Positions 16,701 to 26,005 of a DNA stretch of 64,000 bases are shown here, piece by piece. Position 1 is the stretch's first letter, and each line of letters begins with the position of its first letter. The notes beneath the pieces were generated by a model that saw only the letters and a list, made by a program, of their open reading frames with translations, ran no database searches and was not told the origin of the DNA. Both the position numbers and the translations under genes were made by a program. Location: NCBI GenBank assembly GCA_034432435.1, contig DAOUBS010000004.1, positions 7,068 through 71,067 of the forward strand. The letters are read 5' to 3'. This DNA comes from JANWYT01 sp034432435 (lineage in GTDB: Bacteria > Chloroflexota > Anaerolineae > Aggregatilineales > Phototrophicaceae).

Positions 16701-17438
16701 TTACAAATCCGTCGGCAGGCTTTGCCACTCGGCACTGGGTTCCATCAGCCAACACATCACATGGTAACGCTCGGCGCTGATGGCGCGGATGAGGTGGTGC
16801 TGCTCGGCGTTGAGGCTGGCGAAGGCGCGCCCAAACGCGGGGAAGTCCCCCTCCATCAGGGTGGGCAGCGTGCCGTCGGCGTGGGCTTGCTCGGCGGTGA
16901 TGCGGATCACATCGCGGTAGTTCACGCCCTGCGAGGGCTTGACTCCCAGGGTAATCAACTCGTCAGCGCGGCAGCGCCAGTCCCACAGTTCGGCGGTGTC
17001 GCGCATCCGTGTCAGCTGGTCGGGGCGGCGCAGCTCCGCACACCACAGCAGATCGATTGTCGGTTGCAAGATGTCCAGCGCGTCGGCCAGTTCGTCAAAG
17101 GTGAAGCGGGTGTCAAAGGTGGGGATGAGGTCGATCCAGCGCAGTGCCCACAGCAGCACGCCGAGCGCCTCCAGCCGCCAGCCGGCTTTGACGAGCGCGC
17201 GCGGCGTCCAATCGCCCAGCGGCTTGTAGATCAAGCTGCGCTCAGCTTCGGTCAGGCACGGCTGGAGCCGTTCTTGGTCGATCCACCGATGCAGCTGGCG
17301 GAGCTTCTGCAATCGATCGCTGTGCTCGCGTTCAAACGGAGGGGAACTCAGTTCAAGCTCACGACGGAAAACCAACGCGCCGACACACAGCATCCGCAGG
17401 GTAATGTCTCGGGCGGTCTTCGCTTGGCTGGCGAACAT
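16701..17438 (-). CDS. DUF4272-like protein
   Basis: This 245-residue soluble protein has the look of the DUF4272 family. A conserved arginine early in the chain (ITLRMLCVGALV) is followed by the central WRLEALGVLLWALRWID segment near residues 87-103, and a late WDWRCRADEL segment. The family has no known function. A GGAAG ribosome site precedes the ATG at 17438. The gene converges with the TPR gene, with only two bases between the stops. Family assignment is from remembered pattern, not alignment. Confidence 0.72.
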   Translation of the reverse strand: MFASQAKTARDITLRMLCVGALVFRRELELSSPPFEREHSDRLQKLRQLHRWIDQERLQPCLTEAERSLIYKPLGDWTPRALVKAGWRLEALGVLLWALRWIDLIPTFDTRFTFDELADALDILQPTIDLLWCAELRRPDQLTRMRDTAELWDWRCRADELITLGVKPSQGVNYRDVIRITAEQAHADGTLPTLMEGDFPAFGRAFASLNAEQHHLIRAISAERYHVMCWLMEPSAEWQSLPTDL

Positions 17439-17607
17439 GTACGCTTCCTAATGACCGAGGGGTATTCTTTGTCATTATGCCACGGCGCTGCGGTGAACTG
17501 AAGAGGGATTAACGCCTCCACGTTTAGCGTGACATCCCCCGACCTTCACCCCTGACTTATCTTGTTCTGCTAGCATCCTGTGTGAAGCATTTCACGAGGA
17601 TTTGAGC

Positions 17608-18762
17608 ATGTGGCGTATTGTTATTTTGGGTGTGGGCTTGGCAGCGGTGACCTTGTTCGGCTTCTCGCTGATCAACGTCAGCGGCGGGAACGACATCCGC
17701 ACGCGGGCGGTGATCCAAGCCCCCGCGACGGATATCGATGGGTTCGCGCGGGCGCTGGCGCCGCTCGACTGGCAGTTCCCGCTTGACTTTGGGCAGCACC
17801 CCGACTTTCAAACGGAATGGTGGTACTACACCGGCAACTTGACCGCCGACAGCGGCGAAGAATTCGGCTTCCAGTTTACAATCTTCCGCCGTGCGATGGC
17901 CCCCACCCCGCCCGACAGCCCCAGCGAGTGGCGCAGCAACCAGATCTACATGGCGCATTTCACCGTCAGCGACTTGACCAACGGCCAGTTTTTCCACGAA
18001 GAGCGCTACAGCCGCGCCGGCGACGGCTTAGCCGGGGCGACCGTTGACCCCGTCTTCCGCGTCTGGCTGGAGGATTGGCAGGTGCGCGCGCTCAACGACG
18101 AGGCGACGCTCACCCGCATCGTGGCCAACGCGGCGGAGTTCGGCGTTGACCTCACGCTCGAACAGGTCAAACCGCCCGCCCTGCAAGGCTACGGCGGCCT
18201 TTCGCCCAAGAGCGCTGAGCCGGGCAACGCCAGCCACTACTACACCCTCTCGCGCCTGCTGACCGACGGCACGATCACCATCGGCGCGCGGACTTACACC
18301 GTGACCGGCCTCTCGTGGAAAGACCACGAGTTCAGCACCAGCGCGCTGGGCGAGGGGGCGCAAGGCTGGGATTGGTTCGCGCTCATCTTCGACGACGGCA
18401 CAGAGATGATGGTCGGCAAGATTCGCCTTGTAGACGGCGGGCGCGAGCCAGCCTTCGGCGGCCTCTTCATCTTCCCAGATGGCCGCACCCAGTACCTGCC
18501 CTCTTCAGACTTCACCATCACACCCACCGACACATGGACAAGCCCCCACACCGGCGCAACCTACCCCAGCGGCTGGATCATTGCAGTCAACAGTGGTGAG
18601 CTTCAACTCACCCTCACGGTGACGCCCGCCATGCGCGATCAAGAGCTGCACGGCTCGGACATCGCCTACTGGGAGGGGGCGATCCGCATCAGCGGCGATA
18701 AAACCGGCGTCGGCTACGCGGAACTGACCGGCTACGTGGACACGATGCAGGGGCGCTTCTAG
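17608..18762 (+). CDS. AttH/CrtC-like lipocalin-fold protein, membrane-anchored or exported
   Basis: This 384-residue protein has an N-terminal hydrophobic segment (WRIVILGVGLAAVTLFGFSL) and then the hallmark FQTEWWYYTGNL motif near residue 70. FTIFRRAM, MAHFTVSD and the second-domain WKDHEFSTSALG motif follow. These define the AttH / hydroxyneurosporene (carotenoid 1,2-) hydratase superfamily of paired lipocalin domains. A CrtC role would need carotenoid genes nearby and none are here, so a lipid-binding or lipid-modifying exported protein is as likely. The start is set by CGAGGA seven bases upstream of 17608. It overlaps the convergent phosphoesterase gene by four bases. Confidence 0.82.
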   Translation: MWRIVILGVGLAAVTLFGFSLINVSGGNDIRTRAVIQAPATDIDGFARALAPLDWQFPLDFGQHPDFQTEWWYYTGNLTADSGEEFGFQFTIFRRAMAPTPPDSPSEWRSNQIYMAHFTVSDLTNGQFFHEERYSRAGDGLAGATVDPVFRVWLEDWQVRALNDEATLTRIVANAAEFGVDLTLEQVKPPALQGYGGLSPKSAEPGNASHYYTLSRLLTDGTITIGARTYTVTGLSWKDHEFSTSALGEGAQGWDWFALIFDDGTEMMVGKIRLVDGGREPAFGGLFIFPDGRTQYLPSSDFTITPTDTWTSPHTGATYPSGWIIAVNSGELQLTLTVTPAMRDQELHGSDIAYWEGAIRISGDKTGVGYAELTGYVDTMQGRF

Positions 18763-19550
18763 ACGCGGAAGGTGTGCCGCCGAATGGTGGTGCGCTGTGA
18801 GGTGATGTGCACGACGCTGAAGCCGGGCTGAAAGGCGGGATCGCTGATGACCGCGTTGAAGCCGGCGACAGGGTAGCCCATAAAGCCACACCACGATGAG
18901 CTGCCCGCGCTGTACAGGACGCCGTCGCGCAGCACGTCGAAGGTCTGATGTACGTGGCCGTGGAACACCCCGCGCAGCCGGTCGCGGGCTTGGCGCGCTG
19001 CCGCGTGGAAGGCCGCGCCGTTGCGCATCCCCATGAACTCATCAAACCAGCGCACGCCCACCGGCACAACGTTGTGATGCACGGCGATCACCAGCGGGCG
19101 CTCATCGTCGGCGCGGCACTTCTCGTCCAACCATGCGATCTGTTCCTCTGGCACGCGGCCGGCCGGGTGCTCGTGCGGCTCTACCGCGTTGCTGTCCATC
19201 AGCAGGATCTGCACCCCGTTGATCTCGTGCTCGCTGCGGGGGAAGGGCTGCGAGTTTGCCAAGCCTTGCAGCACGGTTTGTACAGCGGCGCGGTCGTCGT
19301 GGTTGCCTGCGAGGTAGAGCAGGGGCGCTTTGAACTGCGCGAACAACTCGGCGATGCCCGCGTAGACCTCTGGAAACGGGTCGTAGGCGATGTCGCCGGT
19401 GTGCAGGATGAAATCAGGGGTGAAGGGCAGCGCGTTCACCTCCTCGACGAGGCGGCGTGCGCCGACCAGCGGTGGGTAGGGCGCGTAGGGTTTCTGGTAG
19501 CCTGCGTCGAACGTGATGTGTGTGTCGGAAATGTGGACGAAGGTCAGCAT
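18759..19550 (-). CDS. Calcineurin-like metallophosphoesterase (cyclic-nucleotide phosphodiesterase type)
   Basis: This 263-residue enzyme carries every metal-binding block of the family in order: HISDTHI (residues 6-12), HTGDIAYDP (about 51), GNHDD (about 81), the HH pair of VIAVHHNVVP (about 157) and GHVHQTFD (about 198). The layout is that of the GpdQ/CpdA-type class III phosphodiesterases. The substrate may be cyclic AMP, a glycerophosphodiester or another phosphodiester. There is no signal peptide. It lies eight bases downstream of the end of the PBP-like gene and may be read through from it. Confidence 0.88.
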   Translation of the reverse strand: MLTFVHISDTHITFDAGYQKPYAPYPPLVGARRLVEEVNALPFTPDFILHTGDIAYDPFPEVYAGIAELFAQFKAPLLYLAGNHDDRAAVQTVLQGLANSQPFPRSEHEINGVQILLMDSNAVEPHEHPAGRVPEEQIAWLDEKCRADDERPLVIAVHHNVVPVGVRWFDEFMGMRNGAAFHAAARQARDRLRGVFHGHVHQTFDVLRDGVLYSAGSSSWCGFMGYPVAGFNAVISDPAFQPGFSVVHITSQRTTIRRHTFRV

Positions 19551-19558
19551 GCGCGCTC

Positions 19559-22519
19559 CTAGCTGCGGATGATCTCGGCGGTCACCTCGGCCTCAGAGGT
19601 GTTGCCCACTTGGTCGAAGACGACGGCGGTGAAGCGCTCCACCCCCGGTTGAGTGATGCGGAACTCGACGCCGTAGGGCCACTCACGGTCGGTGGCGATC
19701 AGCGTGCCGTTGTGGTAGAACTCGACGCGGTTCACAGCCAGGTTGTCGCTTACGTTGGCCACGATCGGGATCACCGCGTCGGTCGGCATGCGGAAGATCT
19801 GCCCGGGGTCGCCCGCTTGCAGCGTGATCGTCGGCGGCACGTTGTCCACCGTCACCTGCACGAAGTCGCTGTCACGGCTGCCGTCGGCGAAGATGGCCGT
19901 GAGCTGCAAGGTGTAGATGCCGTCTAGGCCGACGGTGTCCCACAGGCCGAGGCTGACGCCGGGCGTAAACTCAGCCAGCGGCTCGCCGATGTTGAACCAG
20001 CGCGCGGGGTTCAGCCCCTGCCCGTAGGACAGTTGAAGCTGGCGCAGGCGCTGGCCCGACTGGTCAACCGAGCCGCGCACGTCCACCACCCCGCCCACAT
20101 AGGCGAAGTTGGCGGGCACGAACAGCTCCACCGAGCGCAACAGGTTCGGGCGGCTGGCGGTGTCGTAGGCGTCTGGCGGCAGCGGCATGTTGTTGGCGCG
20201 CCACCAGTCCATTGCCACCGCAGGCGGGATGAAGTAGAGCATGTCGAGCTGGAGGTTCACCGGAGTGTAGGCGGTGGCACGGGTGCGCGTCTGGCTGTTG
20301 AGGGTGATGCGCTGCCAGAAGTTGTCGGTTTGGAAGGGCGGCACTTGGCGCAGGAACACCTCGGTGTAGTGCGGGCAGTCGACTTCAGGCCGCGGGATCA
20401 TGCCGCTGCGTTCGCAGACGATGTACTCGGCGACGCCAGGCGGCTGCGCCCACGTCTGGATCGGCAATCCAGCCGATTCATGGGTGTAGCGCGTCACTGC
20501 CTGCCAGATGACGGCGGCCCCCTGCTGGCCGTCCAGCGCTAGCGTCATCGGCAGGTCGTCGCTACGCCCGAGGTGGACGGCGGTCAGGCGCTGCGGCGTG
20601 TAGCCAATCGTCCAGTCGTCCACGCGGTCGCTGCTGGTGGCTTGCACGACGGCGGCAGGTCGCCCGGGGTCGAACAAGCTTACGTCGCGGTTGAGGGTGG
20701 CGCGGCGCGTGGCGTTGTCGCTCAGGATGTGGTTGATCAAGTAGCTGAAGTCTTCGCCGAGGATGTTCGTTCGGCTCAAGAGGCGCGCGCGCTCGTCATA
20801 TTCCCACAAGACGTTGCCCGCCGCGTCCTCGATCTTCAACACGGCGACGGGGTTACGCGCGCGGAAGCCACGGGCAATCGGCTCTGCGTCCACGCCCACC
20901 ATGAAGCCCTGCGCCGCAAACACCGAATAGGCGTAGGCCATGTCCAACACGCTGACTTGGCCGCCGCGCTCCAACAGCGAGAGGTCGTAGCCCCCCTCGT
21001 TCAAGCTGTTGAGGCCGACGACGTGGGCGCTGGCCAGAATGCGGTGGATGTTGCGGCTGTCGGCCACGCCCACCATCGGCGGCAGCAGCCCCGCCGCCAT
21101 CGCCTGCCGCAGGTTGATCGGCCCGCGGTAGACGCCGTCGGCGCTCACCGGCTGGTAGATCAAGCCCTCTGCGCGCCCAGGGAAGGGGCGCGGGAAGTCG
21201 TAGACCATCGTCGCGGGGGTGAACTCACCGCTGCGGAAGCCCTCTAGGTAAACGAACGGGGCCAGCGCCCCCGCCGGTTGATGCCGATAGGCGGTCACAT
21301 CGCCCACCAGCGCCAAGATCTCGCCGCTGGCCACGTCAAGCGTTAGCAGCGCGCCGCTGTCGGGCAGGGCTGCGCGGTTGACGTTCAGCGGGCTAGCCAG
21401 CAGCGCCGCGGTGAAGCACGGCTCGCCGGTGAGGGTCAGTGTGTCGGTGGGGCGCTGACCGTTCAACTGGGCGAGGTGCGCGCGCAGGCCGCACTCACTC
21501 TGCAAGTAGAGCGGCACATCGAGCGTCGTCGTGATGCGCAGGCCGCCGCGGCTCACCAACTGCGAGCCGTTCAAGCCGTTGTAGGTCAAAATCTCTTGCG
21601 CTTGGTTGCGGGCGTAGCGGGTGAACTCGGGCGCAAGGAGCGGCTCGAGCAGGCTGCGCGTGCTGAGCGGCGTCAAGCGGCTGGAGGCGGTCTCAAAGTC
21701 GCGCTGAGAGATCATGTCGGCGGCGAACATCGCGCGCAGCAGGTCGGCTTGACGGCCACGCGCGGCGGCCTCATTGCTGAAGGGGTTGTAACGCGGCTCG
21801 AGCGCAATCGGGACGAGCAGAGCCGCCTCATCGAGCGTGAGTTCTGTCGCGCTCTTGTCGAGGTAGACGCGGGCGGCGGCCTCAATGCCGTAGGCGTCGC
21901 TGCCATAGAAAGCGGTGTTGAGATACCACTCCAGCAGGGCGCGCGGCGTGTAGCGGCGGTTCAGCTCGCTGATGAAGGCCAAGCGCAGCAGCGGCGCGTC
22001 TAACCCGCTGCGGCCGACCAGCGGCAGCAGCGCGTTGTCCACTAGCCGCGCCGTCAGCGAGTTGTCAGCTATGCCCACGCCCCACAGCGCATAGTTCCAC
22101 AGCGCCCCCAACGTCAGGAACGGGTCGAAACGGTTTTCGTCGAGGAAGCGGCGGTCTTCCATCAAGAGGGTGGCTTGCAGCACGTGGCGCGGCAGCGTGT
22201 CGATGTCGATCCACGCGCGGCTGCGCCCCAGCGGGTCGCTGACGCTCAGCAGCAGGGTTTGGCCGGTGCGGTCGTAAAGCTGGGTGGCGCTGCTGGCGGC
22301 GTCGGTGTAGATCGTGTCGGCGGGGGTGGGCAGGACGGCCACCGCCCGCAGGTAGAGCCAGCCGCTGACCGCCAGCGCGCTACCCACGGGCAGCACGACG
22401 AGCAGCAGCAGCAGCCCGCCGATCAAGCCGCCCCACAGCCGATTTTTGTAAGCGCTGTGGCGCTGACGCTGTTTGCGATTGCGCCGCCGCCGAATGATGT
22501 GCGCGACCGAGGTCGTCAT
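19559..22519 (-). CDS. Class A PBP-like protein with degenerate catalytic sites and Ig-like C-terminal domains
   Basis: The 986-residue chain has a basic N-terminus, one membrane helix (about 28-52), a GT51 transglycosylase-like domain (about 75-290), a transpeptidase-like domain (about 385-680) and two Ig-like modules (about 795-986). Family landmarks are clear: EDRRF at 121, AYGIEAAARVYLDKS at 209 and DDWTIGYTP at 634. Yet the catalytic motifs are altered. SxxK is GALA (417-420), SxN is GLL (477-479) and KTG is QAT (626-628). The position of the second GT51 glutamate appears to be R179 and the usual TQQ is TAR. It is probably a non-catalytic envelope scaffold. The start at 22519 overlaps the upstream stop (ATGA). 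Confidence 0.85.
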   Translation of the reverse strand: MTTSVAHIIRRRRNRKQRQRHSAYKNRLWGGLIGGLLLLLVVLPVGSALAVSGWLYLRAVAVLPTPADTIYTDAASSATQLYDRTGQTLLLSVSDPLGRSRAWIDIDTLPRHVLQATLLMEDRRFLDENRFDPFLTLGALWNYALWGVGIADNSLTARLVDNALLPLVGRSGLDAPLLRLAFISELNRRYTPRALLEWYLNTAFYGSDAYGIEAAARVYLDKSATELTLDEAALLVPIALEPRYNPFSNEAAARGRQADLLRAMFAADMISQRDFETASSRLTPLSTRSLLEPLLAPEFTRYARNQAQEILTYNGLNGSQLVSRGGLRITTTLDVPLYLQSECGLRAHLAQLNGQRPTDTLTLTGEPCFTAALLASPLNVNRAALPDSGALLTLDVASGEILALVGDVTAYRHQPAGALAPFVYLEGFRSGEFTPATMVYDFPRPFPGRAEGLIYQPVSADGVYRGPINLRQAMAAGLLPPMVGVADSRNIHRILASAHVVGLNSLNEGGYDLSLLERGGQVSVLDMAYAYSVFAAQGFMVGVDAEPIARGFRARNPVAVLKIEDAAGNVLWEYDERARLLSRTNILGEDFSYLINHILSDNATRRATLNRDVSLFDPGRPAAVVQATSSDRVDDWTIGYTPQRLTAVHLGRSDDLPMTLALDGQQGAAVIWQAVTRYTHESAGLPIQTWAQPPGVAEYIVCERSGMIPRPEVDCPHYTEVFLRQVPPFQTDNFWQRITLNSQTRTRATAYTPVNLQLDMLYFIPPAVAMDWWRANNMPLPPDAYDTASRPNLLRSVELFVPANFAYVGGVVDVRGSVDQSGQRLRQLQLSYGQGLNPARWFNIGEPLAEFTPGVSLGLWDTVGLDGIYTLQLTAIFADGSRDSDFVQVTVDNVPPTITLQAGDPGQIFRMPTDAVIPIVANVSDNLAVNRVEFYHNGTLIATDREWPYGVEFRITQPGVERFTAVVFDQVGNTSEAEVTAEIIRS

Positions 22520-23307
22520 GGCGAAGCGGTCGGCTCTGGGCAGCCCATCGTGAGCGGCGTGCCCCATTCGTCAGGGCAGGCGTCTTGGTCGTCGGGGATG
22601 CCGTCACCGTCACGGTCGCTGGGCGCGGTGGTGGGGGGCAATGGGGTGTTGGTCGGCGGCGGGCAGCCTTGGAACTGTGGCAGGCCGGGCACGTCAGGGC
22701 ACAGGTCTTGGGTGTCGATGATGCCGTCCCCGTCGCGGTCAGCGGGCAACGGGCAGCCTTGATTGCTGGCAGGGCCAGCTTGCAACGGACATTGGTCGAT
22801 CGTGTCGGGGATGCCGTCGCCGTCACTGTCGATAATCGGGATGGCGGTGGCCGTCGGCAGTGGGCAGCCTTGATTGCTAGCGGGGCCAGGCGCGTTGGGG
22901 CACATGTCGAGGTAGTCGGGCACGCCGTCGCCGTCGCTGTCGAGGATGGGCGTCAGCGTCGGGGCGGGCGTGTCGCTGGGTGGGATGAACAGGGTCGGAA
23001 CTGGGGTGCGAATCGGCAGGAACTGGCCGGGGGTTGGCAGCAGCGGGCTGAGCGGGGTGAAGGTGGCGAAGGCCGTCGGGAACCCGAGCGGCGTGCCAGT
23101 GGCGCGGTTCATGCCGAGCGGCGTCCACGTCGGGCTAACGCTGTTACTGCCGCTGCCCTGCGCGGTGGCCGTCTGGGTGAGGCGCTGCTGCGCGCTGCGG
23201 TCGGGCGCGGTTGCCCAGATGCCGATGCCCAGCACGTAAAATGGCATCGTCCCCAAGATGATGAGCAGCAGCACGCCGCGCAGCACGGTTCGATTGCTTC
23301 CGATCAT
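22516..23307 (-). CDS. Membrane-anchored protein with four thrombospondin-type-3 calcium repeats
   Basis: This 263-residue protein has one N-terminal transmembrane segment (about 9-30), then a Pro/Thr-rich linker (about 45-120), then four units of the form DxDGDGxxDxxDxCP starting near residues 123, 160, 190 and 231. Each unit is followed about ten residues later by GCP, giving a cysteine pair per unit. Such repeats bind several calcium ions each and form a rigid rod outside the cell. GGAAG lies before the ATG at 23307. Its TGA overlaps the start of the PBP-like gene, so the two proteins are made in a fixed ratio and may act together. Confidence 0.88.
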   Translation of the reverse strand: MIGSNRTVLRGVLLLIILGTMPFYVLGIGIWATAPDRSAQQRLTQTATAQGSGSNSVSPTWTPLGMNRATGTPLGFPTAFATFTPLSPLLPTPGQFLPIRTPVPTLFIPPSDTPAPTLTPILDSDGDGVPDYLDMCPNAPGPASNQGCPLPTATAIPIIDSDGDGIPDTIDQCPLQAGPASNQGCPLPADRDGDGIIDTQDLCPDVPGLPQFQGCPPPTNTPLPPTTAPSDRDGDGIPDDQDACPDEWGTPLTMGCPEPTASP

Positions 23308-23544
23308 GGTCGAGCTTCCTTCACAATTTGCGCCCAACTTCTATCTTAAGGGCTTTTCAACGGACTGCAAGACAGCAGAGGGCAACCGTACAAATGGCTT
23401 GGTGCCCAAGCCTGAGCTGGCGAAGCGAGTCTGGTTGACTCTAGACACTCGCCGCCCAGAGCTTAAGCTTGACGCGACCGCGCTCGGCGATTACCCTTTG
23501 GGTTCAAGTGGTCACTGGACACTCGACCGATGTACCGTCATTCA

Positions 23545-24774
23545 ATGCCGATTCGACGCAACTATCAGAAACCTTTCTTCAGCACGCGGCGCAGCACAGG
23601 CCGCCTCGTGTACCTGTTAGTGATGCTGAGTCTGATTGTGGGCATCCCGCTGGTGGTGAGCGTGTACTATCAGCCGATTCAGCTAGCCGCGCTGGACGCC
23701 ATCGGCATGGCCCCGACCGCGACGCCGTTCGCGTCGGAGCGGGCGCAAGAGGCCCATCAATTCTACCTGCGCGGCGACATGGCCAACGCCGAGCGGCTCT
23801 ACGCGCTGGCCGTCCAGCAGCAGCCGAACAACGTCGATTACCTCTATGAGTATGGCCGCATCTTGATCGAACTGGAACGCAGCCGCGAGGCGGAAGCGCT
23901 CGGCGTGCGCATCATCGAACTCGCGCCGCAAGACCCGCGCGGCTACGCGCTGGCGGCCAACGCCCTCGTCTGGAGCGACCCAGCGCGCGCCATCCCTTAC
24001 GCCACCAGCGGCGTCGAGCTGGGCGTCCCGTTTGCCCCGCTCAACGGCGCGTTGGCCATCGCCTACACGAACATCGGGCGCTATCAAGAGGCACTCCAGC
24101 GCGGCGACCTTGCCATCCGTCAGAACCCGATGGACGCGAGCGTGCGCCGCGCCTACGCCTTCCCGCTGACGTGGGTCGGGCGTTGGAACGACGCCATCGC
24201 CCAACTGGAACAGGCCATCGCCATCAACCCCAACATCACTGCCCCCTACTTTGAGCTGGCTGCGCTCTACCGCCGCCTGAACCAAGAGGAAATGGCCGTC
24301 GCCATCTACGACCGTTTGATCGAACTCGACCCGAACAACGCGCGTGCGTGGCTGCGCAAATGCGAGACGTATGCCGCCGTCGGCCTGTTCCAAGAGGCCG
24401 AGCCGTTCTGCCAGCAGGCGCTGACCATCAACCCACAGTACGCCGACGCGCACCGCATGCAAGGCCAGCTGCGCTACAGCCGCCGCAACTATGAGGGGGC
24501 GATCGACAGCTTCAACACCTGCATCGAACTCGGCGGCGAGTTCATCGAGTGCTACTACATCCGCGGGCTGGCGCACTACTTCCTCGGCCAGTGTGACCAA
24601 GCGTGGACGGTGCTCAACGAGTCGCTTCAGCGGGCAAAGGCGCAGCCCGTGATCGACTCGATCACTATCGGTTTGACGAACGTCACGCGCAACTGCGCCG
24701 GCTATCAGGGGCAGCAGCTTCCGACGCCGATCCCGCCCACGCCAATCCCGCCCACGCCGATCGGAGGCGTCTGA
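23545..24774 (+). CDS. Membrane-anchored TPR protein, first of three tandem paralogues
   Basis: This 409-residue protein starts MPIRRNYQKPFF, has one membrane helix (about 20-42), then a run of TPR units that would lie outside the cytoplasm. Unit endings such as LYALAVQQQPNNVDYLYEYG and AIAINPNITAPYFELA are clear. Several cysteines recur in pairs (KCETYAAV, EPFCQQAL, GQCDQAW), which fits an oxidising location. The ATG at 23545 was chosen over 23530 because it aligns with the paralogue's MQVRRDYREPFF. The tail is a Pro/Thr repeat. The next gene starts one base after the stop. Confidence 0.85.
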   Translation: MPIRRNYQKPFFSTRRSTGRLVYLLVMLSLIVGIPLVVSVYYQPIQLAALDAIGMAPTATPFASERAQEAHQFYLRGDMANAERLYALAVQQQPNNVDYLYEYGRILIELERSREAEALGVRIIELAPQDPRGYALAANALVWSDPARAIPYATSGVELGVPFAPLNGALAIAYTNIGRYQEALQRGDLAIRQNPMDASVRRAYAFPLTWVGRWNDAIAQLEQAIAINPNITAPYFELAALYRRLNQEEMAVAIYDRLIELDPNNARAWLRKCETYAAVGLFQEAEPFCQQALTINPQYADAHRMQGQLRYSRRNYEGAIDSFNTCIELGGEFIECYYIRGLAHYFLGQCDQAWTVLNESLQRAKAQPVIDSITIGLTNVTRNCAGYQGQQLPTPIPPTPIPPTPIGGV

Positions 24775-24775
24775 G

Positions 24776-26005
24776 ATGCAGGTTCGGCGCGACTACCGTG
24801 AGCCGTTCTTCCGCCAGCGGCGGCGCGGGTTGCCGTGGCGAGCGCTGTTGTGGATGGGCGCGCTGCTGGCGGGCATGGCCTTCCTGATCGACACGCAGCC
24901 GCAGATCGTGACCAGCGCGGCTTACGCCCTGCTGGGCAACGCGCCGACGCCGACGCCCCTGCCGCGCGAGTGGATCGAGCGGGCTGTCCTTGCCCAGCGC
25001 AGCGGGGACTATCCGGCGGCGCTGGCCGCCTATGAAGCGGCCATCGCTCAGCGCCCCAACAACGTTGACTTCCTCTACGAGTACGGTCAACTGCTGATCG
25101 ACGCTCAACGCCCCGAAGACGCCCTGCGCGTGGCCAACACGATCACCAACACGGACCCAAGTGACGTGCGTGGCTACGCCCTCAAGACGCGGGCGATGGC
25201 GTGGCTGGGGCAGTCGGCGGCGGCTATCCCGGTGGGGCTGCAAGGGATGAACCTTGACAGCCGCTTTGGGCCGCTGTACGAAGCGCTCTCGCGCGCCTAC
25301 GCAGGGGAAGCCCGCTGGCGTGAGGCTATCGACAGCGCGCGCACGGCCACCGAACTTTCGCCGACGGACGCGCGCGCCTACTGGGCGCTGGGCATGGTGC
25401 TTACTCAGACTGGCAACTATGACTTGGCCATCGACGAGATGCGCACCGCCATTCAACTCAACCCGACGCTGCTGCCACCCTACTTTGAGTTGGCCTTTTT
25501 GCTGCTCTCCCTCGACCGCAACCAAGAGGCCATCGACCTCTACGACCGCATTTTGGGGATGCAGCCGCGCAACGCCCGCGCCTTGCTGCGCCAATGCGAG
25601 GCGTACCGAAAAGTCGGCGAGTTCAACCGCGCGGTGGGGCTGTGCCAAGACGCTGTCGACGCCGACCCGACCTTCACCCCCGCGCAGTATCGCTTGGGCA
25701 TGTTCCGTTACAGCCAGCGTGAGTTTGAGGCCAGCCGCGCCGCTTTTGACGCCTGCCTGACCTACGCGCCGGACAGCTTGCAGTGTCGCTATATGCTGGG
25801 CTTATCCTATTATTACCTGCGCCAGTGCGACCAGGCCCGCCAATTGCTGACTGAGTCGCAGCGCATCGCCAGCGCGCGTACGAACGCCGAGAGCGACCTG
25901 GCCATTATCAACGAGGGGCTGGCCGCGCTGGCCAACGACCCGCAGTGCCTCGGCGGCGTGCCCCCCGCGCCTACCGCTGCGCCAACAACGGAGGACGCCG
26001 CGTGA
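24776..26005 (+). CDS. Membrane-anchored TPR protein, second of three tandem paralogues
   Basis: This 409-residue protein matches its upstream neighbour along the whole length. It shares the basic MQVRRDYREPFFRQRR start, a single membrane helix (about 20-38), a Thr-Pro linker, and TPR units including QRPNNVDFLYEYGQLL and AIQLNPTLLPPYFELA. The cysteine pairs are in the same places (RQCEAYRKVG, VGLCQDAV, RQCDQARQLL). No catalytic domain is seen; the expected role is an extracytoplasmic binding scaffold. It overlaps the third gene by four bases (GTGA). Gene duplication within the operon is the simplest origin. Confidence 0.87.
   Translation: MQVRRDYREPFFRQRRRGLPWRALLWMGALLAGMAFLIDTQPQIVTSAAYALLGNAPTPTPLPREWIERAVLAQRSGDYPAALAAYEAAIAQRPNNVDFLYEYGQLLIDAQRPEDALRVANTITNTDPSDVRGYALKTRAMAWLGQSAAAIPVGLQGMNLDSRFGPLYEALSRAYAGEARWREAIDSARTATELSPTDARAYWALGMVLTQTGNYDLAIDEMRTAIQLNPTLLPPYFELAFLLLSLDRNQEAIDLYDRILGMQPRNARALLRQCEAYRKVGEFNRAVGLCQDAVDADPTFTPAQYRLGMFRYSQREFEASRAAFDACLTYAPDSLQCRYMLGLSYYYLRQCDQARQLLTESQRIASARTNAESDLAIINEGLAALANDPQCLGGVPPAPTAAPTTEDAA

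Noticed and set aside
23341..23520. Possible tRNA or structured RNA in the gap before the TPR operon
   Set aside because: A GGGTTCAAGT string recalls a T-loop but no acceptor stem or anticodon arm can be formed.
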